The notes below the pieces were generated by a model. It was not told the DNA's origin and ran no database searches. It was given only the letters and a program-made list of their open reading frames with translations. From assembly GCA_031278315.1 (NCBI GenBank), contig JAITKS010000424.1, forward strand, positions 1 through 15,917: a stretch of 15,917 bases of DNA, in the 5' to 3' direction. The translations under genes were made by a program, and so were the position numbers. Source of the DNA: Planctomycetaceae bacterium (GTDB lineage Bacteria; Planctomycetota; Planctomycetia; Pirellulales; Thermoguttaceae). The first letter of the stretch is position 1, and every line of letters starts with the position of its first letter. Below, piece after piece: positions 1-5,448 of this stretch.

Positions 1-1
1 A

Positions 2-64
2 TCTAAAATTACAAAATCTGATTTCTCTGTGTTCTCTGTGTCCTCTGTGGTTAATAAAAAAAAT
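2..64. repeat. CTCTGTG-type dispersed repeat, left copy
   Basis: A stretch built from the 9-mer TTCTCTGTG (two exact copies plus a TCCTCTGTG variant), preceded by TCTAAAATTACAAAATCT and followed by GTTAATAAAAAAAAT. The same arrangement recurs at 15664-15716, where only two 9-mer units are present, so the two copies differ by one unit. The copy lies just downstream of tgt, in non-coding DNA. No reading frame with family similarity was recognised in it. The repetition is seen directly; its origin is not known from this window. Confidence 0.75.
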
Positions 65-151
65 ATTCCACTGATATATTACTAAAAAACGAATTTTAAA
101 GTGTAATTGATATATTACGTATCTGTTAAGTTATTTTCTACTGTTTTTACT

Positions 152-1255
152 TTAATTTATTGATTTGAATTGTTCAATATATTCTTTGTAGAACTCTTTG
201 AAATTATTTTGTTCGATAGAGATTCTTGCTCTTGACATTACTCGCTGATAGTAAGTTAAATTGTGAATTGCAAGCAAAATAGGACCTAACATTTCTCCGG
301 CAATAAAAAGATGTCTTAGATATCCTCTGCATCTTTTGCATGCGGGACATGAACAATTTTCGTCTAGCGGTTTATTGTCAGTTTTGTGTTTTGCATTTCT
401 TATACGTACTGGACCTGAATCTGTAAACGCAAGAGCATTTCGTCCGTTTCGTGTCGGCATCACACAATCGAACAAATCAACTCCGCGTAAAATTCCGTTT
501 AGAATATCGATTGGTGTTCCTACTCCCATTAGATATCGCGGTTTCCCGATCGGCATGAATTGTAATGTACAATCTAATGTTTCATACATTTCTTCAGCAG
601 TTTCACCAACACTTAATCCTCCGATTGCATAACCTGCAAAATCAAGTTCTGCGAGCATTTCTGCGCAATCTTGCCGTAATTTCGGATCGAGTCCGCCTTG
701 AATTATTGCAAACAATTTTTGATAAGGATGATTTGCTGCTGTTTTGCAGCGTTTTGCCCATCTCACGCTGCGCAGCATTGCGTCTTCGATTATATTTCGT
801 TCATTCGGTAATGCTGCGACGTGATCAAGTACCATTGCAATATCACTGCCTAGTGTTTCCTGAATTTTAATTGAACGTTCAGGAGATAGTTCAAATTTGC
901 TGCCGTCAATATGTGATCTAAAAACTGCTCCTTGTTCTTCGATACGCATTATTCTAGCGAGTGAAAAAATTTGAAATCCGCCGCTGTCGGTTAGAATTGG
1001 TTTTTGCCAACCTGTAAATTGATGCAGTCCGCCAAGTGAGTTAATAATATTTTCACCCGGACGTAATGAGAGATGATACGTGTTACCAAGTATCATTTCT
1101 GCTCCTGTAAGTTCAAGTTGAGAAATTTCCACGCCCTTGACAGTTCCAAGAGTTCCGACCGGCATAAAAGCTGGGGTCTCAACAGTTCCATGTTCTGTGA
1201 TAATACGTCCGCGGCGTGCTCCGCAAGTATTGTCTTGATAAAGTAATGTGAACAT
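152..1255 (-). CDS. tgt: Queuine/preQ1 tRNA-ribosyltransferase (tRNA-guanine transglycosylase)
   Basis: Exchanges guanine 34 of GUN-anticodon tRNAs (Asp, Asn, His, Tyr) for a 7-deazaguanine base, the committing step of queuosine formation in the cytosol. The 367-residue length is normal for the bacterial enzyme. Visible hallmarks: TPAFMPVGT near residue 27; DSGGFQ with the base-binding Asp at D90; GGLSVGE at 212-218; LFDCVMPTRNGR with the nucleophilic Asp at D263; and the zinc site C301, C303, C306 and H331. The second half of the barrel carries D144-H-V, where the well-studied bacterial enzymes have Asp-Glu-Cys (see findings). The start is the only sensible one, since MFTLLYQDNTCGARRGR aligns with the family N-terminus, but no Shine-Dalgarno sequence precedes it. 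The gene stands alone, with no other queuosine genes in the window; 151 bp lie beyond its stop and about 0.9 kb of repeats separate it from the next gene. Confidence 0.97.
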   Translation of the reverse strand: MFTLLYQDNTCGARRGRIITEHGTVETPAFMPVGTLGTVKGVEISQLELTGAEMILGNTYHLSLRPGENIINSLGGLHQFTGWQKPILTDSGGFQIFSLARIMRIEEQGAVFRSHIDGSKFELSPERSIKIQETLGSDIAMVLDHVAALPNERNIIEDAMLRSVRWAKRCKTAANHPYQKLFAIIQGGLDPKLRQDCAEMLAELDFAGYAIGGLSVGETAEEMYETLDCTLQFMPIGKPRYLMGVGTPIDILNGILRGVDLFDCVMPTRNGRNALAFTDSGPVRIRNAKHKTDNKPLDENCSCPACKRCRGYLRHLFIAGEMLGPILLAIHNLTYYQRVMSRARISIEQNNFKEFYKEYIEQFKSIN

Positions 1256-1352
1256 ATTGTCAACAGTTCGTAATTAAATATTCAATGGATATATTATGAA
1301 AATTATTCTTCGTATAATTTGAAACGGCTCTCTTTGGAATTTTCGTTTTTTG

Positions 1353-1493
1353 TAATATACTCTTTGTACTTTAAAATTCGGTTTTATTTTTTGTAACGAA
1401 AAAGGTGACCGTTCACGCATAAACTAAAATCGCCCTGAAAGGGCAATTTTAGTTTAAAACGAATACCGAAATTTAAAGTGTGAAAAGTATAAT
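1353..1493. repeat. Element E1: short terminally inverted hairpin repeat (MITE-like)
   Basis: About 140 bp bounded by imperfect inverted ends: TAATATACTCTTTGTACTTT on the left, and on the right the sequence ending GTGTGAAAAGTATAATT, which is its reverse complement with changes. The block TAACGAAAAAGGTGACCGTT, found here, recurs in element E3 (14318-14567). The centre is a long hairpin: AAACTAAAAT plus CGCCCTGAAAGGGC pairing back into ATTTTAGTTT. It encodes nothing. The repeats are direct observations; that this is a mobile element is inferred from the inverted ends and dispersed copies. Confidence 0.7.
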
Positions 1494-1534
1494 TTATCAT
1501 TTAAAAATCTTGTAATCCTGTCAAAAAAACAAAA

Positions 1535-1597
1535 CTAAAGATGCGGTCGAGACGACCGCGTTCCCGCAAAAAAATAAATTATTCAACTGATATACTA
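1535..1597. repeat. Hairpin repeat R1 (GCGGTCG-AGA-CGACCGC type)
   Basis: Contains the perfect 7-bp-stem, 3-base-loop hairpin GCGGTCGAGACGACCGC at 1543-1559, preceded by AAAGAT and followed by GTTCCCGC, then AATAAATTATTCAACTGATA leading into the left end of element E2. The same module occurs at 2038-2146 and, reverse complemented, at 15519-15630. The conserved outer sequence on both sides of the hairpin shows that it is a repeat family rather than a chance palindrome. Confidence 0.75.
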
Positions 1598-2037
1598 TTC
1601 ATACTTGAAAATTCGGTATTTGTTTTAAACAAAACCAGCCCTGAAAGGGCGATCGGATTATAACCCGCCCCAGCGGGGCGGGTAAAAGTCCCCCCGCCCC
1701 GAAGCCCTGAAAGGGCGGCAGGATATTATGACACGAGTATTGTGAATAATCCGACAAAAAAAGACAAATAGCAAATCATCCGCGCATAAAATAAAATCAC
1801 CCTAAAAAGACAGCAATATAGTGGTTAGTGGTTAGTTCGCATGCGGAGCTTAACACCGATTATAAGTTCGAATCGCTAATCACTATTATTGAGCAAATAT
1901 CCGATCGCCCTTTCAGGGCTTCAGTTTGGCGGGGGATTTTACCCGCCCCGAGTGGGGCGGGTTATAATCCTGTTGCCCTTTCAGGGCGAGTTTAGTTTAA
2001 AACGAATACCGAAATTTAAAGTGTGAAAAGTATATTA
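1588..2037. repeat. Element E2: composite terminally inverted repeat element, about 450 bp
   Basis: The left end, TGATATACTATTCATACTTG, matches the reverse complement of the right end of element E3; the right end, GTGTGAAAAGTATATTA, is the same as in E4. Inside are four GCCCTGAAAGGGC-type hairpins (1638-1650, 1704-1716, 1907-1919, 1975-1987) and two GC-rich hairpins of the form ACCCGCCCC-NNN-GGGGCGGGT near 1663 and 1941. Positions 1880-2037 are nearly identical to 7552-7709. A TTAGTGG-type element is nested at about 1812-1890. There is no ORF, so any movement would need enzymes supplied from elsewhere. Confidence 0.7.
1812..1890 (+). repeat. TTAGTGG-type nested element, copy 1
   Basis: Starts with GTGGTTAGTGGTTAG and contains a 48-bp core at 1832-1879 that matches 4329-4376 on the other strand at 42 of 48 positions, including TTAGTTCGCATGCGGAG. 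The ends GTGGTTAG and CTAATCAC pair with one G-T wobble, so the unit can fold back on itself. It sits inside element E2, so it probably inserted there, or E2 assembled around it. Confidence 0.7.
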
Positions 2038-2146
2038 GGCGGATCGCAGGCGGATCGCAGGCGTCTTGTCTGCACTGTTTTTGTACAAAACGCCTAAAGA
2101 GGCGGTCGAGACGACCGCGTTCCTTCTAACAATAAATTTTTATATT
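2038..2146. repeat. Hairpin repeat R2 (GCGGTCG type) with a decayed second arm
   Basis: Holds the hairpin GCGGTCGAGACGACCGC at 2102-2118, preceded by TTTTTGTACAAAACGCCTAA and followed by GTTCC and AACAATAAAT. This is the module seen in reverse at 15519-15630. Upstream, 2038-2064 contains two tandem copies of GGCGGATCGCAG, which look like a damaged GCAGGCG-type second hairpin. It lies about 25 bp beyond the stop codon of the ModA-like gene, so it could also shape the 3' end of that transcript; this is inference. Confidence 0.65.
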
Positions 2147-2169
2147 ATGTTTTTAGAAATTCACAAAAT

Positions 2170-3258
2170 TTATTTTCCTGTCGGCGTGAAGCCGTGCCGT
2201 TTTAGGATTCTTTGTCCTTCTGTTGAGATTAAAAAGTCTGCAAAGCGTCGGCAATATGGTTCTTTGTGTGCTATTGTAAGCGAGACAATTGATACACGTA
2301 TTAAACGGTGTTCGTTATGAAGTTCTGTTGTTTCATCGGAATTAGAATCAATTGAGTTATTAGTATTTTCCGGTTTTGAATTAGAATTGGAATTAGATTT
2401 TGTTTCTTTTATTAAATGTAAGTTAGTTTGATTTACATCTGTTTGTTGAATATTATTTTTTCCGAGCGGTACGATTTCGGCGTAATTTTCAGCTTTTTTT
2501 GCGCAAGCGTCCCAAATCAGGGCGGCGTCAATTTGATTTTGTTCTAGTGCTTCAAGGAGTGCTTTAATCGTATCATATATTTTGATATTTTCATTTTCGT
2601 TTTCGTTTTCGTTGATATTTTTATTTTTTGTTTTTTTATTATTTTTTGTTTTTGTTTCATTTATTTTTGTGATAATATCCCATGCTGCGTTTCCCATTCC
2701 TGTAATCGACGGCTCGGCAATTCCTAAACGATATTGCCGATCAAGCATCTGCCGTACCGACTTGATAAAAAGCGGATTGCCTTTGGGAACAAGAAGAACC
2801 ATCGTAAGATAACAAAACGGATACTCACGTGCAACTAATGATTGTTCTTGTAATATAGTAGTTTGCAAGCCGGATTCGGTCAGATACATATCGCCCGGCA
2901 ATGTTTCGCGCAGGTCGAATATAATTTTAGTTACATTGTTGTTGAGTACGATTTTGGGTTGATTATTATTTTCTTCACCGTAATCGATTTTAGGCATGTT
3001 ACGCCACGGCGCAGGGACATAACTTTCTTTGACTTGTTCGTGTGCCGAATCGGAATTTTCGGGTGCGGTTTCTGTCGGATAATTACGTAAAATTTCAACT
3101 TGTTTACCGTACACTCGTTGAAATTGAAATGACTCTTCCCAAATCACTTCCCAAAATAATTCATCACAATATATTTTTAGTGTTGTTTTATCGCTGCATC
3201 CTGCAATGAAAACAACGCAATAAAAACTGAAAAGAAATGAAATAAAAAATAATCTCAT
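2170..3258 (-). CDS. ModA-like periplasmic substrate-binding lipoprotein
   Basis: Likely the extracytoplasmic substrate-binding protein of an anion uptake system of the molybdate/tungstate type (type 2 periplasmic-binding fold). The N-terminus MRLFFISFLFSF with the lipobox FIAGC (Cys21) marks a lipoprotein. LKIYCDELF, TMVLLVPKGNPLFIKS, LGIAEPSITGMGNAAWDI, AALIWDA and the terminal GQRILKRHGFTPTGK follow the usual ModA order. I chose the ATG at 3258, not the one 33 bp upstream, because GGAG sits 7 bp before it and it starts the signal peptide directly. Two low-complexity inserts interrupt the second half: a Lys/Asn run ending in repeated Glu-Asn, and a Ser-Asn run. No permease or ATPase gene (modB, modC) is nearby, so ligand and partners are unknown. 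Last gene of the coaD-suhB group. Confidence 0.75.
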   Translation of the reverse strand: MRLFFISFLFSFYCVVFIAGCSDKTTLKIYCDELFWEVIWEESFQFQRVYGKQVEILRNYPTETAPENSDSAHEQVKESYVPAPWRNMPKIDYGEENNNQPKIVLNNNVTKIIFDLRETLPGDMYLTESGLQTTILQEQSLVAREYPFCYLTMVLLVPKGNPLFIKSVRQMLDRQYRLGIAEPSITGMGNAAWDIITKINETKTKNNKKTKNKNINENENENENIKIYDTIKALLEALEQNQIDAALIWDACAKKAENYAEIVPLGKNNIQQTDVNQTNLHLIKETKSNSNSNSKPENTNNSIDSNSDETTELHNEHRLIRVSIVSLTIAHKEPYCRRFADFLISTEGQRILKRHGFTPTGK

Positions 3259-3424
3259 AATAAGCTCCGTGTAAATTTCTAAATTAAACACTAACGATTG
3301 TAATAATTTTTTATTTTTGTAAATCAGACATTTTTATAAATCAGTCAAAGGTTGAGTTGTCCGGAATCTGATACCGTTTCGCAATTGCGGATATTGAATT
3401 TTGTTTATTGATTTTCTGTTACGA

Positions 3425-4252
3425 TTATTTTCTATCGATAATATTTTTGATAACTAATTTGTATAAATTTTCGTTTGCGGCAGCGCAAAATGGTGTTGGG
3501 CCGCTGTTGATATTTATTGGTTGTCCGTCTGGCTGCGTGATTTTACCGCCGGCTTCGTTTACTAGAATTACGCCTGCGGCAATATCCCATGCGTGACATT
3601 TACAAGCCCATCCTGCATCGAAACGTCCGGATGCAATGTATGCTAGATTCAATGCGGTTGAACCTGTTCGTCTGATTGACTGACACTGATGACAGGCGTT
3701 TAAGAACAATTGTACTTCCAACGATTCGGGTGAAATTAATGTTGGAAATCCTACAGAAACTAACGCTTCCTCAAGAGAACAACACGAGCTGACATGAATT
3801 TGTTGACCGTTGAGAAATGCTCCTTGACCGCGTTCAGCACAAAAATATTCATTTGTAATTGGATTATAAATCGCACCGCAAATGATGCTGTTATTTTGTA
3901 CGAGTGCAATTGACGTCGCAAAAAAAGGTAATCCGTGTACATAATTTGTCGTACCGTCGAGAGGATCGACTATCCATGTAAAATTTGATTTCGGCGTATT
4001 GCCCGATTGAGTTCGAGATTGAGTTTTAGTTTGAGATTGAGTTAGATTACCTTCTTCACCTATAAACTGATGTTCGGGAAAGGCGTCGAATATAATTTGT
4101 TCGATTATTTTTTGTGCCGCGATATCTGCTTCCGTAACGAGATCGAAACGATTACTTTTAGACCGTACAGTTACAGAACCTAATTTTTCACGCAATACTG
4201 CACCAGCAGCATACGACGCCTTTTCACAAATTGATAAATAATGTGAGTTCAT
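3425..4252 (-). CDS. suhB: Inositol-1-monophosphatase family protein (SuhB-like)
   Basis: A Mg2+-dependent phosphatase of the inositol monophosphatase family; in bacteria it acts on inositol-1-phosphate and related sugar phosphates, and SuhB in enterobacteria also assists rRNA transcription. Metal-site motifs are complete: TEAD (D43), GEEGN (E66, E67), WIVDPLDGTTNYVHG (D96, D99, T101) and HAWDIAAG (D223). The length of 275 residues is typical, apart from a Gln/Thr/Ser insert at about 71-90 between GEEGN and WIVDP, made of repeated TQS-like units and probably a surface loop. The present start has only a weak upstream sequence (TTAGAAAATG). It lies inside a duplicated 22-bp segment, because a repeat element has separated it from coaD; the ancestral copy of the start overlapped the coaD stop. 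The phosphatase call is firm; the choice of the suhB symbol over another family member is less so. Confidence 0.93.
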   Translation of the reverse strand: MNSHYLSICEKASYAAGAVLREKLGSVTVRSKSNRFDLVTEADIAAQKIIEQIIFDAFPEHQFIGEEGNLTQSQTKTQSRTQSGNTPKSNFTWIVDPLDGTTNYVHGLPFFATSIALVQNNSIICGAIYNPITNEYFCAERGQGAFLNGQQIHVSSCCSLEEALVSVGFPTLISPESLEVQLFLNACHQCQSIRRTGSTALNLAYIASGRFDAGWACKCHAWDIAAGVILVNEAGGKITQPDGQPININSGPTPFCAAANENLYKLVIKNIIDRK

Positions 4253-4423
4253 TTTCTAATTTCAAGATTAAGTTAGGATAAGCGGCTAACGGTTAGTGGT
4301 TAACGGTTAGTGGTTAGTGGTTGTGAATTTAGTGATTCGAATTTATATTCGGTACTAATCTCCGCATGCGAACTAACCACTGACCACTGACCACTAACCA
4401 CTAAATAATGTGAGTTCATTTTC
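4235..4423 (-). repeat. TTAGTGG-type element flanked by a 22-bp direct repeat, copy 2
   Basis: The ends are two perfect 22-bp direct repeats (4235-4256 and 4402-4423), which begin TAAATAATGTGAGTTCATTT and each contain a suhB start codon. Between them lie 145 bp rich in GGTTAGTGG and its complement CCACTAACC, able to form a large fold-back. The internal core at 4329-4376 matches 1832-1879 at 42 of 48 positions. The direct repeats look like a target duplication or a slippage product. The element disrupts the original coaD-suhB overlap. Confidence 0.8.
4300..4419 (-). other. 39-codon ORF created by the duplicated suhB start
   Basis: Starting from the outer copy of the suhB ATG, which still overlaps the coaD stop as ATGA and still has AGAGGA a few bases upstream, the frame reads MNSHYL, then runs through the TTAGTGG element as VVSGQWSVVSS and onward to a TAA at 4302-4300. 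The first six residues equal those of SuhB. It may be translated by coupling to coaD and end about 50 nt before the real suhB start. It is probably a by-product of the insertion, not a functional protein. Confidence 0.35.
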
Positions 4424-4916
4424 CTCTTGAATTTTTTAATTTATTTATAACTGTTTTGACAATTGGTTGAGGTAAAAATTTAGCGAATTCGGTTTCGTCT
4501 GCAATTGATGATATTTCTTTGATCAAAGAACTTGATACGTGTGCTAATTCGCCGTCGGCTACCATAAATAGTGTTTCGATTTCAGGAGCAAGACGTCTAT
4601 TTGCCATCATCATTGTCAATTCGGCGGGAATATCTGTTATCGGACGGACGCCGCGAATCATAATATTAGCTCCAATTTCGCGGACAAAGCGAACTGTCAT
4701 ACCTGAATAAACTTTAATCTGTATATTATTAAGATGCGATGTAGAAAGACGTACTAATTCGATTCGTTCTTCAGCTGTAAAAAGCGGTTGTTTATCGTAA
4801 TTCACGCCGACTGCAACAACAAGATATTCAAATAATCGACTCGCACGCTCGACAACGTCAAGATGACCAAGTGTAAAGGGATCAAACGAACCCGGATAAA
4901 CTGCCCAAGATTTCAT
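4416..4916 (-). CDS. coaD: Phosphopantetheine adenylyltransferase
   Basis: Transfers AMP from ATP to 4'-phosphopantetheine to give dephospho-CoA, the penultimate step of coenzyme A synthesis, in the cytosol. With the start at 4916 the protein has 166 residues, close to the usual 160. Family signatures: YPGSFDPFTLGHLDVV with the nucleotidyltransferase TxGH at 15-18, GVNYDKQPLFTAEER, RGVRPITDIPAE, and HVSSSLIKEI, which corresponds to the ISSxxVKE motif. I chose MKSWAVYPG because the family starts there and GAGGAG lies 11 nt upstream; the longer in-frame ATG at 5006 falls inside the promoter. The stop codon overlaps an ATG (ATGA) that was the original suhB start. First gene of the minus-strand group. 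Confidence 0.96.
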   Translation of the reverse strand: MKSWAVYPGSFDPFTLGHLDVVERASRLFEYLVVAVGVNYDKQPLFTAEERIELVRLSTSHLNNIQIKVYSGMTVRFVREIGANIMIRGVRPITDIPAELTMMMANRRLAPEIETLFMVADGELAHVSSSLIKEISSIADETEFAKFLPQPIVKTVINKLKNSRGK

Positions 4917-4993
4917 AAATAAAAAAACTCCTCTGATAAAAAATAAAAATAAAATAATGTTAGTCAAACTACTTATTAGTAAATCGGAATAAA

Positions 4994-5022
4994 AGTATAT
5001 CGGCACTATCTATTTTAGTCAA
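4994..5022 (-). promoter_or_regulatory. Predicted sigma70-type promoter of the coaD group
   Basis: Reading the minus strand, TTGACT (5022-5017) is followed by exactly 17 bp and then TATACT (4999-4994); each hexamer has five of six consensus bases. Transcription would begin near 4987, giving a leader of about 70 nt before the coaD ATG at 4916. This is the best promoter match found in the window, and it sits in the right place and direction. Confidence 0.65.
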
Positions 5023-5448
5023 TTTCATTGCTTGAAATTCTATTTTGTTTGTAATATGTCTGAATGTTTACCAAAATTACGGAATTGTAGTAATAACGTT
5101 TTTTAATTCTTTTTGAAAACATAAATGTAGGTAAAAAAATAAAAACGATTAACTTCGTATTGAATAAAAAATTTTTTTTAATCTTATCAGATAATTATAT
5201 TAGTATCGAATAACGTGTAAAAAATATTTGTCCTTTTTTAAGAACGGCATAATTATTGATTATCTACAGTCATCGTACCAATGAATATTCCGACGGTACA
5301 AAGTGTATCTAAATTCATTATCGTATCGACAATGAAACTAGTGATATTCATTAAAAAAAACCCGCTTTCCGACAGCTAAACGGACAGCTCGAACCACAAA
5401 TTAAAGTTAAAGAAATTAACTTTTAACAAAAATGAAAGGATAATAAAA
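5023..5448. other. Divergent intergenic region upstream of the DUF1559 gene
   Basis: About 426 bp of AT-rich DNA without a gene. It must carry the promoter for the plus-strand DUF1559 unit, but no hexamer pair with good spacing could be chosen; TTGTCC at 5228 with AATTAT downstream is too weak to call. A GAAAGGAT ribosome binding site lies close before the ATG at 5449. Unlike most other gaps in the window, none of the dispersed repeat families is visible here. Confidence 0.6.

Larger units (their letters stand above)
1256..2169. other. Gene-free repeat cluster between tgt and the ModA-like gene
   Basis: About 914 bp with no credible gene. It is almost entirely made of dispersed repeats listed separately: element E1, hairpin repeat R1, composite element E2 with a nested TTAGTGG element, and hairpin repeat R2. 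The remainder, 1256-1352, is AT-rich and holds the tgt upstream region plus one copy of the motif TATTCAATGGATATATTA (1279-1296). No convincing sigma70 promoter for tgt was found in it. Confidence 0.8.

Noticed and set aside
336..870. Two open frames antisense to tgt
   Set aside because: They are antisense shadows of a conserved housekeeping gene, without ribosome binding sites or recognisable domains.
1832..1885. Possible tRNA: GTTCGAATC resembles a T-arm, and the ends GTGGTTAG/CTAATCAC pair
   Set aside because: No D-arm or anticodon stem of proper size, no CCA-proximal acceptor geometry, and the second copy at 4329-4376 has ATTCGAATC with a different end structure. It is a repeat core.
1432..1987. 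CRISPR array suggested by repeated GCCCTGAAAGGGC hairpins
   Set aside because: Spacing is irregular, the DNA between hairpins is itself repeated at 7546-7709 and 14318-14567, and there are no cas genes or unique spacers.
1256..2169. Complete insertion sequence in the repeat-rich gap
   Set aside because: Inverted ends are present but no transposase-length frame exists on either strand; at most it is non-autonomous.
3259..3291. Longer start for the ModA-like protein (11 extra residues)
   Set aside because: It would put polar residues before the signal peptide; the ATG at 3258 has GGAG at proper spacing and starts a standard lipoprotein signal.
4917..5006. N-terminal extension of CoaD starting at the ATG at 5006
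   Set aside because: The extra 30 residues are not part of the family and lie within the predicted promoter and leader; the ATG at 4916 has GAGGAG upstream.
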